Source: Thalassocella blandensis
GTDB lineage: Bacteria; Pseudomonadota; Gammaproteobacteria; Pseudomonadales; Cellvibrionaceae
Reading direction: 5' to 3'
Length of the DNA: 64,000 nucleotides
Assembly: GCA_902141825.1 (NCBI GenBank)
Contig: CABFPG010000004.1
Location: 372,001 to 436,000 of the forward strand
Below the pieces are notes generated by a model. It worked only from the letters and a program-made list of their open reading frames with translations, was not told the DNA's origin and did no database searches. Position numbers and translations under genes: made by a program. Shown here piece after piece: positions 26,315 to 37,246 of the stretch; the first letter of the stretch is position 1; each line of letters opens with the position of its first letter.

Positions 26315-27524
26315 ACAGTTGTAGACCTCGATCCAAATCGCGCTTAATGTCTTCAACGTGCTCTAAACCCACCGATAGGCGAATCAGATTTTCAGTGATA
26401 CTCGCCGCCGCTTTGTCTTCATCAGAGAGACGGCCGTGCGTCGTGGTAGCCGGATGCACTATCGTGCTTTTGGTATCGCCAAGGTTCGCGGTTAACGACA
26501 GAATCTGCGTCGCATCAATAACTTTCCACGCTTCTTCTCGACCACCTTTCACCCGAAAAGACAGTACACCACCAAACGCTTTTTGTTGTTTTTTAGCCAA
26601 TGCATGCCCCGGGTGTGCCGGCAAGCCGGAGTAAAACACATGTTCAACTTTATCGTGCTCATTCAGCCAGTTGGCCAGCGCCAGTGCATTCGCAGAGTGA
26701 GCTTCCATACGCAGACGCAAGGTCTCCAGGCCTTTTAAAAACACCCAGGCATTAAAAGGTGCCATCGTGGGTCCGCAGGTGCGAATAAACCCTAGAATTT
26801 CATCCATATGTTCTTTGCGGCCGATCACTGCGCCGCCAAGGCAACGCCCTTGACCGTCCAGATACTTGGTTGCGGAATGAATTACGATATCCGCTCCCAG
26901 TGCGATGGGCTGCTGTAATGCCGGCGTGCAGAAACAATTGTCGACAATTAACAGACAGCCATGATCTTTTGCCAGCTCCGACATTTTTTCGATATCCGCC
27001 ACATCACAAATAGGATTGGACGGAGTTTCAAGAAACAGCATTTTGGTTTTATTGGTGATAGCCGATTCCCAGGCTTCGATATCTGTTAACGGCACCAGAT
27101 CAACATCGACACCAAATTTTTGCAGATATTTACTGAACAATACCGTCGTCGTTCCAAAGACACTGCGCGAACAGACAATATGGTCACCGGCAGACAGCAA
27201 TGCCATACAGGTACTGAGAATTGCACTCATGCCGCTGGCAGTTGCCACGGCAGCTTCACCGCCTTCCAGCGCAGCGATTCTATCTTGAAAAGTGCGTACA
27301 GTCGGATTGGTATAACGAGAATAAACGTTGCCGTCCTGCTCACCGGAAAAGCGAGCGGCGGCTTCACTGGAGGATTCAAACACATAACTCGACGTGGTGA
27401 AAATCGGCTCACAATGTTCGCCTTCCATCGTACGAACCTGACCCGCACGTATAGCCAGTGTATCCAATTCCGCTTCTGCCAAAGCTGCGTTTATATCCGC
27501 GAGATTTTTTTTCTCTTTATCCAT
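26310..27524 (-). CDS. metZ: O-succinylhomoserine sulfhydrylase MetZ
   Basis: PLP enzyme of the Cys/Met metabolism family that makes homocysteine directly from O-succinylhomoserine and sulfide. The 404-residue protein carries YSRYTNPTVRTFQDRIAALEGGE, the PLP-lysine motif HSATKYLDGQGRCLGG, and LGDTKSTIVHPATTTH near the C-terminus. Length is normal. It follows purF on the same strand after 32 bp, as in Pseudomonas. MetZ rather than MetB is supported by this context and motif spacing. Its stop lies within an 11-bp tandem array. Confidence 0.95.
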   Translation of the reverse strand: MDKEKKNLADINAALAEAELDTLAIRAGQVRTMEGEHCEPIFTTSSYVFESSSEAAARFSGEQDGNVYSRYTNPTVRTFQDRIAALEGGEAAVATASGMSAILSTCMALLSAGDHIVCSRSVFGTTTVLFSKYLQKFGVDVDLVPLTDIEAWESAITNKTKMLFLETPSNPICDVADIEKMSELAKDHGCLLIVDNCFCTPALQQPIALGADIVIHSATKYLDGQGRCLGGAVIGRKEHMDEILGFIRTCGPTMAPFNAWVFLKGLETLRLRMEAHSANALALANWLNEHDKVEHVFYSGLPAHPGHALAKKQQKAFGGVLSFRVKGGREEAWKVIDATQILSLTANLGDTKSTIVHPATTTHGRLSDEDKAAASITENLIRLSVGLEHVEDIKRDLDRGLQLL

Positions 27525-27556
27525 GTTAATCCGTATGCCTTAATGAATGGTATGAC

Positions 27557-29083
27557 TTACTCGTCGTTATGCATTCCCACAATGGCGCTTTCGCTTTTTT
27601 CCGCCAATGCTCTTTCGCGCGCAGCTTTCACACTGTCACTGCGGCTTTTTTCTAGCTGATCAAGATACTCACTATTAACATCGCCTGTGATGTAGTCGCC
27701 GTTGAATACTGAACAGTCAAAGCGAGGGATCTCTGGATTACCTTCTTTCGACGCGGCAATCAGATCATCCAGATCCTGATAAATTAACCAGTCTGCACCA
27801 ATTTCCACTGAAATTTCTTCTTCTGTACGACCGTGAGCAATCAGCTCACGCTTGGACGGCATATCAATACCGTACACATTTTGATACTTCACAGCAGGGG
27901 CCGCAGAGGCAAAATAAACTTTGGCTGCGCCCGCATCACGCGCCATATTTATAATTTGCTGGCAAGTGGTGCCACGTACGATAGAGTCGTCGACCAGCAA
28001 TACATTTTTACCGCGAAACTCAAGATCAATCACATTCAGTTTCTGACGAACGGATTTCTTCCGCTGCTGCTGTCCGGGCATAATAAAGGTGCGACCGATA
28101 TAACGGTTTTTCACCAGGCCTTCACGAAACTTGACACCCAGACTCTGGGCCAGAGATTGTCCCGCGACGCGACTGCTGTCCGGGATTGGAATCACCACAT
28201 CGATGTCGTGATTGGGTTTTTCACGCAGGATTTTTTCTGCCAGTTTTTCGCCCTGACGCAAGCGCGCTTTATATACCGATACACCATCGACAATGGAATC
28301 CGGACGAGCAAAATACACATGCTCAAAAATACAGGGGCTGAGCAGTGACTTTTCTACACATTTGCGCGTATGCAACTCACCTTCCGTTGTAATAAATACA
28401 CATTCGCCAGGTGCTACATCACGAATCAGTTTAAAGCCAAGCACGTCCAGGGCCACGCTTTCAGAGGCAATCATGAATTCTTCGCCATTGGCGGTTTCCC
28501 GTTTGCCAAAAACCAGCGGGCGCAAACCGTGAGGATCACGAAAGGCCACAATGCCGTAATTAGCAATCATTGAAACCGTGGCATAACCACCGCTGACACG
28601 TTTGTGCACGCCTTCTACCGCTTTAAAAATGTCTTCCGGTGTCGGCGTAAGCTTGCCTTGAAGTTGCAGTTCATGTGCAAACACATTGAGCAGTACTTCG
28701 GAATCCGAGTCCGTGTTGAGGTGACGTAAATCCGCTTTAAACAGATCTTCAGTGAGCTTTGCCGTGTTGGTAAGATTACCATTGTGCGCCAGAGCAATAC
28801 CGTAAGGTGAATTCACGTAAAAAGGCTGCGCCAGAGCCGGGCCCGATGCCCCCGCCGTAGGGTAGCGCACATGGCCGATGCCCATATGCCCTACCAGACG
28901 ATGCATATGACGCGTTCGAAACACATCTTTTACCAGCCCGACCGCTTTTTGCTGGGCCAGTTTACCGTTGTCGCAGGTCATGATTCCTGCAGCATCCTGC
29001 CCTCTATGCTGCAACATGGTTAGCGCATCATATAACGATGTATTTACATCGCTTTTACCCACAATTCCGACAATACCGCACAT
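27557..29083 (-). CDS. purF: amidophosphoribosyltransferase PurF
   Basis: Commits PRPP to purine synthesis using glutamine ammonia. The 508-residue protein begins MCGIVGIVG, exposing Cys2 as the N-terminal nucleophile after Met removal. The glutaminase half includes HVRYPTAG and AHNGNLTN, and the PRPP loop is [15 protein letters not shown]. Full length. It lies in the cvpA-purF-metZ order typical of the group, with cvpA about 130 bp upstream. Confidence 0.98.
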   Translation of the reverse strand: MCGIVGIVGKSDVNTSLYDALTMLQHRGQDAAGIMTCDNGKLAQQKAVGLVKDVFRTRHMHRLVGHMGIGHVRYPTAGASGPALAQPFYVNSPYGIALAHNGNLTNTAKLTEDLFKADLRHLNTDSDSEVLLNVFAHELQLQGKLTPTPEDIFKAVEGVHKRVSGGYATVSMIANYGIVAFRDPHGLRPLVFGKRETANGEEFMIASESVALDVLGFKLIRDVAPGECVFITTEGELHTRKCVEKSLLSPCIFEHVYFARPDSIVDGVSVYKARLRQGEKLAEKILREKPNHDIDVVIPIPDSSRVAGQSLAQSLGVKFREGLVKNRYIGRTFIMPGQQQRKKSVRQKLNVIDLEFRGKNVLLVDDSIVRGTTCQQIINMARDAGAAKVYFASAAPAVKYQNVYGIDMPSKRELIAHGRTEEEISVEIGADWLIYQDLDDLIAASKEGNPEIPRFDCSVFNGDYITGDVNSEYLDQLEKSRSDSVKAARERALAEKSESAIVGMHNDE

Positions 29084-29210
29084 GAAAAATAGCTCCTCAA
29101 AGCTGTGAATTTCATTTGAAAACTGCTCGCCCAGCTATATAAGGGCAAATTTTAAGCAACCAAACTCACAATGCAAAACAACTTGCGCGACTAAAACGCT
29201 GCAACACCCA

Positions 29211-29708
29211 TTATTCAAAAAAACCCGTGACAAACTTAACGAATTCACGTGCCGCCATACGACACCAATCATCAAATTCCATCAAATGCGGGATAAACAA
29301 AGACTGCTTCCACCACCCGTCCTGGTCAATCGGGACCAAGGCTGGAACCAGTAACAATATCGCCATCACGATAATAAACCCGCGCACAAACCCGAACATA
29401 ACGCCAAACATGCGATCTGTACCGGATAAGCCCGTCATTCTGACAACCTCTCCTATCAAATAATTCACCATGGCCCCCACAATCAAGGTGGAAGCAAACA
29501 AAATGGCGAAAGCCACCATATCGCGAATGGATGGTGTTGAAATCTGGGAAACCAGTAGAGAGGACAAGGAGTCACGGAAGGTCATGGCGATGAAGAAAGC
29601 CAGCACCCAATTCGCCATAGACAGCGCTTCTTTAACGAAGCCCCGCTTTAGACTGATAAGGCTCGAAATTACCAATATTGCCAGAATGGCCCAATCTGCC
29701 CAATTCAT
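29211..29708 (-). CDS. cvpA: CvpA family membrane protein
   Basis: A 165-residue inner-membrane protein with four hydrophobic helices and the N-terminal signature NWADWAILAILVISSLISLKRGFVKEAL. E. coli CvpA is needed for colicin V production and affects envelope stress. Start ATG 29708. It sits immediately upstream of purF as usual, and is divergent from the response regulator gene. Confidence 0.94.
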   Translation of the reverse strand: MNWADWAILAILVISSLISLKRGFVKEALSMANWVLAFFIAMTFRDSLSSLLVSQISTPSIRDMVAFAILFASTLIVGAMVNYLIGEVVRMTGLSGTDRMFGVMFGFVRGFIIVMAILLLVPALVPIDQDGWWKQSLFIPHLMEFDDWCRMAAREFVKFVTGFFE

Positions 29709-29944
29709 GAGTCGTAAAGCATGTCTCGCGGGGTGAATGAAGCCGCAATTCTATCAGAGCAGAGCAACGAAACGAAACCAAAGTTTAGGGAAAATTTGAT
29801 GCCATTGCACATTGCTATACATGTAGGGGGCTCTGCCAAAGTAAATGACGAGAAATCCCCCCATGTTTCGCCGGAATTGTTGCAGGGCATGGCCGGTGTT
29901 TCGACTACAATGAAGTTAAGTCCTTCATTTTAATCCTGTTTTAG

Positions 29945-31609
29945 ATGAAACAAATCGACATAATCAAAACCTACGCGCAAAAACGATGCTTGATCGTGGA
30001 CGACATTCCGGACGTGCGTACGGCATTGAAACGGATTCTGGTCGATTTTGGCTGTAGTGAAGTAGACACGGCGGGACATGCGCAGGAGGCTATCGAATTC
30101 TGCGAAAAGAAACACTATGACATCGTGCTGGCGGATTATAACCTTGGCAGAGGTAAAAATGGCCAGCAGCTGCTCGAAGAGCTGCGCTTTCACGGTCTGC
30201 TGAAAAATACTGCGCTGTACGTCATGATCACAGCGGAAATGACCAGCCAGCACGTGATAAACGCCCTGGAGTACCAGCCGGACGACTATCTGAATAAGCC
30301 CATTAATAAAGATGGCCTGCGCCCCCGCCTGGATCTGGCCCTCCTCAAAAATGAAGCATTGATCGATGTAAAGCGCGCGCTGGACCTAAAAAAACCAGCC
30401 AATGCGATTCTCGCCTGCAAAAGACTGCTCATCGATAAAAACCGATTCCAAAACGACGCATTGCGTATGTTGGGAGAGCTCCTTATAGAGGAGAAGCAAT
30501 TCCACGAGGCGCAGGAGCTCATCAGCAAGCTACCACAGAGCAAGCGCCCCCTCTGGGCACAACTCATTTACGCCCAGTGCCTGGTCGGATTGCATCAGAT
30601 TGAGTCGGCAGAGCAATCACTGTTAGAGCTTATTCAGGAGAATCAGTATTGTATCGATGCTTATGATCTCTTGTCGGAAGTGTATTGGAAGACTGATCGT
30701 CACGAACAGGCGCAGCACATACTAAGCAAAGGAATAAAAATTTCCCCAATGTCCGCCACGCGCCAGCGAGCCCTGGGCAGTGTAAGTCGAGAACTGGGAG
30801 ATGAAACCACCGCAAGCCTGGCATACCGCTCCGCGATTAAACACAGTAAAAATTCCTGCAACGAAAATCCGGAAGATTACACCAGCCTGGCGGACAGTCT
30901 GGTCAAACAAATGCAACAGGACAGTGGCAATGCTTTCAAACTCACGGTAGAAGCGCAGGATATTATCCAACAGGTGGAAAGACGGTATGACAAACAACCC
31001 ATTGTCTGCCTGCGCAGCAAATTAATCAGCGCAGAAATTTTTGATACAAACGGCGAGACAGAAATGGCTGAAAAAGCCTGCCAGGAAGCACTTGAGATTC
31101 ATAAACACTTGAAATTCAGTGTCCTGGAGAATACCTCGATGCAATTATCTATCGACTGCGCCAGATCCCTGATGGCCAGAGGGAAATATGATGAGGGTGA
31201 AAAGCTGCTGCAGGAAATCGCGAAAATCAATCGAGATCCGGATTTCACCGTCAAAATTGACAAGCTACTGCGAGACCCGACCACTAAAGAAGGAATTCAA
31301 TACGCCTCCGAGCTCAACAAGCGCGGTATCGAATATTATCGCGGCAACAAAATTGACGATGCAATACAAGCTTTTAAACAGGTGCTGGCAGAACTGCCCA
31401 ATCACATTGGTTTGAATTTAAACCTGATTCAGGCATTAATCAGTAAAAGTAAATACGATGCCCTGGATGAGCAGGAGTTGAATCTGATTGGCAACAGTTT
31501 TCAGCGTATCGGCAATCTGGACAGCCAGTCACACTATTTAGAGCGTTATGATTACCTCATGAAACGCTATCAAAAGCTGCTGCCGCAACCTCAGAATGCG
31601 ACCTCATAA
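29945..31609 (+). CDS. response regulator with C-terminal TPR region
   Basis: A 554-residue cytosolic protein with a receiver domain at residues about 13-130: DD at 19-20, phospho-acceptor Asp64 (LADYNL), Thr96 and Lys118. The rest is helical TPR-like repeats, for example residues about 195-290, and a last one at IEYYRGNKIDDAIQAFKQVLAELPNHIGLNLN near residue 465. There is no DNA-binding or enzyme domain, so output is probably by protein contact. No histidine kinase gene is nearby. It is inserted on the opposite strand between dedD and cvpA. Confidence 0.92.
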   Translation: MKQIDIIKTYAQKRCLIVDDIPDVRTALKRILVDFGCSEVDTAGHAQEAIEFCEKKHYDIVLADYNLGRGKNGQQLLEELRFHGLLKNTALYVMITAEMTSQHVINALEYQPDDYLNKPINKDGLRPRLDLALLKNEALIDVKRALDLKKPANAILACKRLLIDKNRFQNDALRMLGELLIEEKQFHEAQELISKLPQSKRPLWAQLIYAQCLVGLHQIESAEQSLLELIQENQYCIDAYDLLSEVYWKTDRHEQAQHILSKGIKISPMSATRQRALGSVSRELGDETTASLAYRSAIKHSKNSCNENPEDYTSLADSLVKQMQQDSGNAFKLTVEAQDIIQQVERRYDKQPIVCLRSKLISAEIFDTNGETEMAEKACQEALEIHKHLKFSVLENTSMQLSIDCARSLMARGKYDEGEKLLQEIAKINRDPDFTVKIDKLLRDPTTKEGIQYASELNKRGIEYYRGNKIDDAIQAFKQVLAELPNHIGLNLNLIQALISKSKYDALDEQELNLIGNSFQRIGNLDSQSHYLERYDYLMKRYQKLLPQPQNATS

Positions 31610-31633
31610 TGCAATCTCGTAACACAAGGCCAA

Positions 31634-32197
31634 TCACGGCTTAAATTTTAATAATAAGGTTGATACCTTATATTTTTTCTCAATCTGTTTTTTCTCTTCA
31701 AGTAGAATTTCTTTGTCAATTTTAGGGCCGACATATACTCGGGTCATAATCCCTTTACTGGTATTTACCGTACGAGAATATGCTGAATATTCTGCCTTGA
31801 TCAAAGTATCTCGAAATTCATTTGCGTGAGCCTTATCTTTAAAACTTGCCACCTGCAGCACCCAACTATTGGGCACCCCTTGCGGATCAACACTTATAGG
31901 TTCCGGCGCTAAACTGACTTCAACGCTTTCATCAGGAACATACATGTCCTCGCCTTTGGGCGCATCCTTTTCAACTATTTCAGCCGAATCACTTTGCCCC
32001 ACTGGCACCGCATCAACCACTGGCGCAGGCAAAGGTGTTTCAATAATGACGGGCTCAATGTGTGGCGCAGCGGGAATTTGGGTTTTGGTATCAACCGGCA
32101 CCATGCGTTCACGATCGAACATGACCGGAATAAAAATGACAGCAAGCGCCAATAATACAAACGCACCAATTAACCGCTGCTTTAATCCGTCGTCCAT
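31634..32197 (-). CDS. dedD: SPOR-domain protein (DedD-like)
   Basis: Single-pass inner-membrane protein, 187 residues. It has an N-terminal helix near residues 9-26 (IGAFVLLALAVIFIPVMF), a Pro/Glu/Val-rich linker, and a C-terminal SPOR domain from about residue 110 (NSWVLQVASFKDKAHANEFRDTL) that binds glycan strands bare of stem peptides at the division site. It is next to folC, the conserved folC-dedD order, and converges on the response-regulator gene. Confidence 0.92.
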   Translation of the reverse strand: MDDGLKQRLIGAFVLLALAVIFIPVMFDRERMVPVDTKTQIPAAPHIEPVIIETPLPAPVVDAVPVGQSDSAEIVEKDAPKGEDMYVPDESVEVSLAPEPISVDPQGVPNSWVLQVASFKDKAHANEFRDTLIKAEYSAYSRTVNTSKGIMTRVYVGPKIDKEILLEEKKQIEKKYKVSTLLLKFKP

Positions 32198-32206
32198 ACT
32201 GTCCTC

Positions 32207-33514
32207 TTACAACCTGTGTTGAGTGAAATACATGTGGGCGTCCGCCACAGTATAAAAAGAACCAAACACCAACACGCAGACGTTTGCGGGCTGCGCTTGA
32301 TTTGCGACATCACGCATCGCTTCAGTCAAAGCCGCTTCCACCGAGGAATAACAGCTGACATTTTGCGTGTCCGCTCCTGCTTCGACCAGAATATTGGCCA
32401 ACTGTTCGGACTTGGCAGAACGCGGTAAATCGGGGATTTGGGCACAAAACCAGTGATGCACCAAGCCTTCCAGCGCTTGCAGCGCTGTGGCAATTTTTTT
32501 ATCCGCCATCATGGCAAATACAGCATTGACCTGGGTATTACCCGACTGTCGAAGTTGTTGTGCGAGCTTTTTCACCGCTGCCGGATTATGCGCAACATCC
32601 AGAATGACCTTCACGCCGTTGTGTTCCAACAGTTCAAAACGTCCCCTTAAATGTAGCTCACTCAACACCTTTTGACACACTTCAACTGCCGGCAACTCGT
32701 TAGTCAACGCGAGCACCTGTAATGCCGCTGCGACACTGTTTTGCGGCAAATGCAGGTGATGTTTATCCAGCGGAATCACAACAGCGTCAGCCTCAGGTAA
32801 TGCAATCCGAAATTCATACTGTTCCCCCTTATCCTGCAAGGTGAACTCCTGCCCCAAATTAAAGGTTGTACACCCTAATGTCTCAACAATTGTTTGTGCG
32901 CTGGCAGGTAAATCCTGCTCCGCACAAACCAGCAAACTGGAACTGCGCAGAATACCGAATTTTTCTCGTGCAATCGCGTCGCGTGTTTCGCCCAACCATT
33001 GCTCGTGATCAAAATCAATCGAAGTAATCACCGCAACATCCGGCTCCATAATATTGACCGCATCGAGACGGCCACCCAGGCCCACTTCGAGCAACCAGTA
33101 ATCCAGCTGATTGGCCACGAAAGCCAACATGGCTGCCAGCGTGCCAAGCTCAAAGTAAGTTAAAGAGATATCCCCGCGAGCCTGGTCAATACGCGCAAAG
33201 TATTCGCACAACTCGGCGTCTTGAATCTGATGACCATTAATTTTGATGCGTTCGTTATATCGCAACACATGTGGTGACGTATAAGCCCCCACCCGCTTTC
33301 CAGCTTTGATTAAAAAGCTTTCCAGGGTGGCAACGCAGGAGCCTTTACCATTGGTGCCACCAATGGTAATGACTTTAGAGGAGGATTTTTCTATGCCAAG
33401 ACGTTGCGCTACTTTGGCAATACGCTCCAGGCCAAGATCGATTTCACTTGGATGGAGTTGTTCCATCCAAGCTAACCAATCATGCAGTTGTGTGAATCGT
33501 GCTGAGGTATTCAA
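32207..33514 (-). CDS. folC: bifunctional dihydrofolate/folylpolyglutamate synthase FolC
   Basis: ATP-dependent ligase that joins glutamate to dihydropteroate and extends folate polyglutamate tails. The P-loop TIGGTNGKGSCVA lies near residue 47, and the metal-binding region LEVGLGGRLDAVN and DFDHEQWLG follow. There are 435 residues, the usual length. The TTG at 33514 is followed at once by the family N-terminus (LHDWLAWMEQLHPSEIDLGL). It lies between accD and dedD, ten bases before the latter. Confidence 0.95.
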   Translation of the reverse strand: MNTSARFTQLHDWLAWMEQLHPSEIDLGLERIAKVAQRLGIEKSSSKVITIGGTNGKGSCVATLESFLIKAGKRVGAYTSPHVLRYNERIKINGHQIQDAELCEYFARIDQARGDISLTYFELGTLAAMLAFVANQLDYWLLEVGLGGRLDAVNIMEPDVAVITSIDFDHEQWLGETRDAIAREKFGILRSSSLLVCAEQDLPASAQTIVETLGCTTFNLGQEFTLQDKGEQYEFRIALPEADAVVIPLDKHHLHLPQNSVAAALQVLALTNELPAVEVCQKVLSELHLRGRFELLEHNGVKVILDVAHNPAAVKKLAQQLRQSGNTQVNAVFAMMADKKIATALQALEGLVHHWFCAQIPDLPRSAKSEQLANILVEAGADTQNVSCYSSVEAALTEAMRDVANQAQPANVCVLVFGSFYTVADAHMYFTQHRL

Positions 33515-33542
33515 GGAAAAGGCAGATCTAATCCGAAGTCAA

Positions 33543-34421
33543 TTAGCTAATTTCCAGAGTTGGCTGAGGTTTATTGGTAAACTTCGCCAAAATCGATGCG
33601 ATACGATCACGAATTTCAGTGCGATGCACAATCAAATCAATCGCACCATGCTCCAACAAAAACTCACTTCGCTGGAAGCCTGGTGGCAGCTTTTGACGAA
33701 TGGTTTGTTCAATAATATTAGGGCCGGCAAAACCTGCACGCGCACCGGGTTCTGCAGCATTAATATCGCCCAACAACGCTAAACTGGCCGACACACCCCC
33801 GTACACAGGATCTGTCATGAAGGAAATAAAGGGAATTCCCTCCTGCTTCATACGCTCAATGACAGCACTGGTTTTTGCCATCTGCATCAAAGAGATCAAC
33901 GCTTCCTGCATTCTCGCACCGCCGGTCGCGGAGAAACAGACATAAGGAATTCGCTCTTCTAAAGCGACCTGAGCCGCCCGCGTAAAGCGCTCGCCTACAG
34001 CATATCCCATAGATCCGCCATGAAATGCGAATTCAAAAGCACTGGCCACAACAGGCATGCCTTTCAAAGTGCCCTTCATCGCCACCAGAGCATCTTTTTC
34101 ACCGGTGGATTTCTGCGCGGTGGTCAATCGATCTTTATATTTTTTAATATCTTTGAACTTTAAGCGGTCAACGGGTAAAACATCCGCTGCCAGCTCTTCC
34201 CGGCCATCATAGTCCAGAAATATATCCAGACGACGGCGAGCGCCAATTCGCATGTGATGATCACACTTGGGACACACATCCAGATTTTTTTCCAGCTCAG
34301 GGCGATACAAAACCGCTGCACACTTAGAGCATTTTTTCCAAAGACCTTCTGGAACTTTACTCGGATTTTTCTTGGCATCCGAACGTACAACCGTGGGTAC
34401 AATTTTATCTAACCAGCTCAT
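33543..34421 (-). CDS. accD: acetyl-CoA carboxylase carboxyltransferase beta subunit AccD
   Basis: Transfers the carboxyl from biotin to acetyl-CoA, together with AccA, giving malonyl-CoA. The N-terminal zinc ribbon uses Cys31, Cys34, Cys50 and Cys53. The crotonase-like core contains [19 protein letters not shown] and [18 protein letters not shown]. The 292-residue length is standard. It lies between trpA and folC, as in Pseudomonas. Confidence 0.97.
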   Translation of the reverse strand: MSWLDKIVPTVVRSDAKKNPSKVPEGLWKKCSKCAAVLYRPELEKNLDVCPKCDHHMRIGARRRLDIFLDYDGREELAADVLPVDRLKFKDIKKYKDRLTTAQKSTGEKDALVAMKGTLKGMPVVASAFEFAFHGGSMGYAVGERFTRAAQVALEERIPYVCFSATGGARMQEALISLMQMAKTSAVIERMKQEGIPFISFMTDPVYGGVSASLALLGDINAAEPGARAGFAGPNIIEQTIRQKLPPGFQRSEFLLEHGAIDLIVHRTEIRDRIASILAKFTNKPQPTLEIS

Positions 34422-34457
34422 AGTAAACTTTCACTTATACGTCGATGTTAAATTCTA

Positions 34458-35267
34458 TTAGAGACTATCCAAAGCTTGTCGCATGGGAGTCAGTATTGCT
34501 TTTAGAGCCGCGAGAATATCGTCATTCCCAGCCTGCTCATTTTTACCCATTGCGTCCACCAGTACACTGCCGACAACAACACCATCTGCAATGGCGCCAA
34601 TGGCAGAGGCGGAGGCAGCGTCCTTGATTCCAAAGCCTACCAATACGGGAAGATCCGTTTTCTGTTTAATGGTATTCAGGCGTGCGTTGACCGCATCGAC
34701 ATCCAGATTACCTGCTCCGGTAACCCCTTTCAGCGATACGTAATACAAGAATCCACCTGCCAGGGATACCACTCGCTCAACCCGCGAATCCGTAGTAGTT
34801 GGAGCCAACAAAAAGATGTTTTCAATATTGTGCTTACGTAATTGAACGTTTAAGGCTTCAGCTTCCTCAGCAGGTAAGTCAACTGTTAGCAGGCCATCAA
34901 CGCCTGCGTCACTGGCCTGGGAGGCAAAAGCCTCGTAACCCATACGTTCCACCGGGTTCGCATAGCCCATTAAAACCACAGGGGTTTCCTGGTTGGTCTC
35001 GCGGAACGCTTTTACCAGATTCATAGTGCCTTTCAGGCTGGTACCGTGCTCCAGCGCCCTTTCATGACCACGCTGAATTACTGGCCCCTCTGCCATCGGA
35101 TCGGAAAAAGGCACGCCTAACTCGATAATATCTGCACCGGCCTCTACCAGAGCGTGCATTGCAGCCAGGCTGACGTCGGGACGCGGATCACCGTTTACAA
35201 TATAGGTGACCAAGGCTTTCCGATTTTCTGCTTTTAAGTTTGCTAAGCGCTGTCCAATTCTATTCAC
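34458..35267 (-). CDS. trpA: tryptophan synthase alpha chain
   Basis: Cleaves indole-3-glycerol phosphate to indole, which is channelled to TrpB. Catalytic Glu lies in IIELGVPFSDPMAEGPVIQ near residue 48 and Asp in LLTVDLPAEEAE. The phosphate site is SLKGVTGAG. There are 269 residues from a GTG start at 35267. It follows trpB after 11 bp, so the two subunits are made together. Confidence 0.97.
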   Translation of the reverse strand: MNRIGQRLANLKAENRKALVTYIVNGDPRPDVSLAAMHALVEAGADIIELGVPFSDPMAEGPVIQRGHERALEHGTSLKGTMNLVKAFRETNQETPVVLMGYANPVERMGYEAFASQASDAGVDGLLTVDLPAEEAEALNVQLRKHNIENIFLLAPTTTDSRVERVVSLAGGFLYYVSLKGVTGAGNLDVDAVNARLNTIKQKTDLPVLVGFGIKDAASASAIGAIADGVVVGSVLVDAMGKNEQAGNDDILAALKAILTPMRQALDSL

Positions 35268-35278
35268 GTCATCAACCC

Positions 35279-36490
35279 TTATACATCAATGCCATCAATT
35301 TTGGCGACTGTCAGAATATCTTTATCACCACGGCCCGATAAATTCACCACGATAATATCGTCCTGGCTTAATTCTTTCGCCAGCTTTTCCGCATAGGCCA
35401 CGGCATGACTGGATTCCAGCGCCGGCATTATCCCTTCCACACGGGTCAGGGTGCGAAACCCTTGCATAGCTTCATCATCATTAATGGCCACGTAATCTAC
35501 ACGACCAACATCTTTCAACCATGAATGCTCTGGTCCTACACCAGGGTAGTCCAAGCCGGCAGACACTGAATGCGTTTCAATAATCTGGCCGTTTTCATCT
35601 TCCATTAGATAAGTGCGATTGCCGTGCAGAATGCCAGGAATACCATCATTTAACGGCGCGGCGTGCTTGCCACTTTCCAAGCCGTATCCACCGGCTTCAA
35701 CTCCGTACATTTTTACACTTTCATCTTCCAGGAAAGGATGGAACAAACCGATAGCATTGGAGCCGCCGCCAACACAGGCTACTAGAGCATTGGGCAGTTT
35801 TCCGGTCATTTCCAGACACTGCGCCCGCGCCTCTCGGCCAATAACACACTGAAAATCTCGAACCAGCTGGGGATATGGATGCGGCCCCGCAACAGTACCA
35901 ATAATATAAAAAGTATCATCCACATTGGTAACCCAGTCCCGCATGGCTTCGTTCATTGCATCTTTCAGCGTTTTAGAACCCGAAGTTACAGGCACAACTG
36001 TCGCACCCAGCAGCTTCATACGGTACACATTGAGCGCCTGGCGTTGAACGTCTTCTGCGCCCATGTACACCACACATTCCAAGCCCAATCGCGCCGCAAC
36101 CGTTGCCGTTGCAACGCCATGCTGACCTGCGCCGGTTTCTGCAATAACACGCTTTTTACCGGTAAATTTTGCCAGCAGCGCCTGACCAATGGTGTTATTA
36201 ACCTTGTGAGCGCCTGTATGGTTCAGATCTTCTCTTTTCAGGTAAATCTGGGCACCACCAACTTTCTTAGACCATCGCTCTGCGTAATATAAGGGCGAAG
36301 GACGTCCAACATAATGTGCAAGGTCTTTATCAAACTCTGCTTGGAATGCGGGATCACTCTTCGCTTTACTGTATATTTCCTGCAGCTCATCAAGCGCATG
36401 CATCAGAGTTTCCGATACAAAGCGCCCCCCGTAGGGACCAAAATGGCCGGCTGCATCCGGCATGGCGTTGTAGTCTATTTTACTGTTCAA
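35279..36490 (-). CDS. trpB: tryptophan synthase beta chain
   Basis: PLP enzyme condensing indole and serine to tryptophan. The PLP Lys lies in [16 protein letters not shown] (residue about 94), and the phosphate loop is [10 protein letters not shown]. The 403-residue length is normal. The start is TTG at 36490, whose last two bases begin the trpF stop (TTGA), with GGAG 7 bases upstream inside trpF. This implies coupled translation of trpF and trpB. Confidence 0.97.
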   Translation of the reverse strand: MNSKIDYNAMPDAAGHFGPYGGRFVSETLMHALDELQEIYSKAKSDPAFQAEFDKDLAHYVGRPSPLYYAERWSKKVGGAQIYLKREDLNHTGAHKVNNTIGQALLAKFTGKKRVIAETGAGQHGVATATVAARLGLECVVYMGAEDVQRQALNVYRMKLLGATVVPVTSGSKTLKDAMNEAMRDWVTNVDDTFYIIGTVAGPHPYPQLVRDFQCVIGREARAQCLEMTGKLPNALVACVGGGSNAIGLFHPFLEDESVKMYGVEAGGYGLESGKHAAPLNDGIPGILHGNRTYLMEDENGQIIETHSVSAGLDYPGVGPEHSWLKDVGRVDYVAINDDEAMQGFRTLTRVEGIMPALESSHAVAYAEKLAKELSQDDIIVVNLSGRGDKDILTVAKIDGIDV

Positions 36491-37146
36491 CTTACTGCTC
36501 CGCTTTTCGCGTTTACGATAAATTCTCGGACTTTTTGCGGGTCTTTCAACCCCGGCTCACGTTCTACCCCACCGCTGACATCCACCCCGGTGGGTCTTGC
36601 GGTCTGTACTGCCAGCGCCACATTGGCTGGCGTTAAGCCCCCGGCAAGCACCAAAGGCTTGGAGGGTTTATGCGGTACAAGATTCCAATTAAAACTCTCA
36701 CCCGTGCCACCTGGTACACCTTTGACATAGGTATCCAGCAAAATCCCGCGTGCCTGACCAAACTGCGCAAAAGACGCTTCGAGGTCCAGCCCCGGTTTCA
36801 TTCTCAATGCTTTTAAAAAAGGAACACGGTAAAGAGCACACTGCGACTCGTTCTCGTCACCGTGAAATTGCAACATATTTAATGGCACTTGATCCAGCAA
36901 CTGTTCGATAAAAGCCCGGTCACTGTTCACCACCAGGCCCAGCACGCTAACAAATGGACCTGCCGCCATCGCAATTTCGCGTGCGACTCCCAGATCAGCC
37001 ACATGACGAGGGCTGGGAGGGTAAAACACCATACCAATCGCATCTGCGCCTGCACTTGCAGCCAACTCAGCATCTTGCGGGTTCGTAATACCGCATATCT
37101 TAACTTGAACCGAGGACAAAACGATCAACCCTTGTTTATTTATCAA
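36487..37146 (-). CDS. trpF: phosphoribosylanthranilate isomerase TrpF
   Basis: Isomerises phosphoribosylanthranilate in tryptophan synthesis. The catalytic Cys is in [15 protein letters not shown] (near residue 18) and the catalytic Asp in ILLDTYVKG. The C-terminal phosphate site is [19 protein letters not shown]. There are 219 residues; the first 12 precede the family start, so a slightly later start is possible. It overlaps trpB by four bases. trpFBA is separate from the earlier trp genes, which are not in the window. Confidence 0.95.
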   Translation of the reverse strand: MINKQGLIVLSSVQVKICGITNPQDAELAASAGADAIGMVFYPPSPRHVADLGVAREIAMAAGPFVSVLGLVVNSDRAFIEQLLDQVPLNMLQFHGDENESQCALYRVPFLKALRMKPGLDLEASFAQFGQARGILLDTYVKGVPGGTGESFNWNLVPHKPSKPLVLAGGLTPANVALAVQTARPTGVDVSGGVEREPGLKDPQKVREFIVNAKSGAVS

Positions 37147-37246
37147 TCATACGCGGCCGTAAATGGCCTGATTTTCCAATGCTGATGGCGAAATGCTGCA
37201 AAAGGCGCGATATTACCAGAAATTCGCGCGCTGTGCCGTTATCAAA

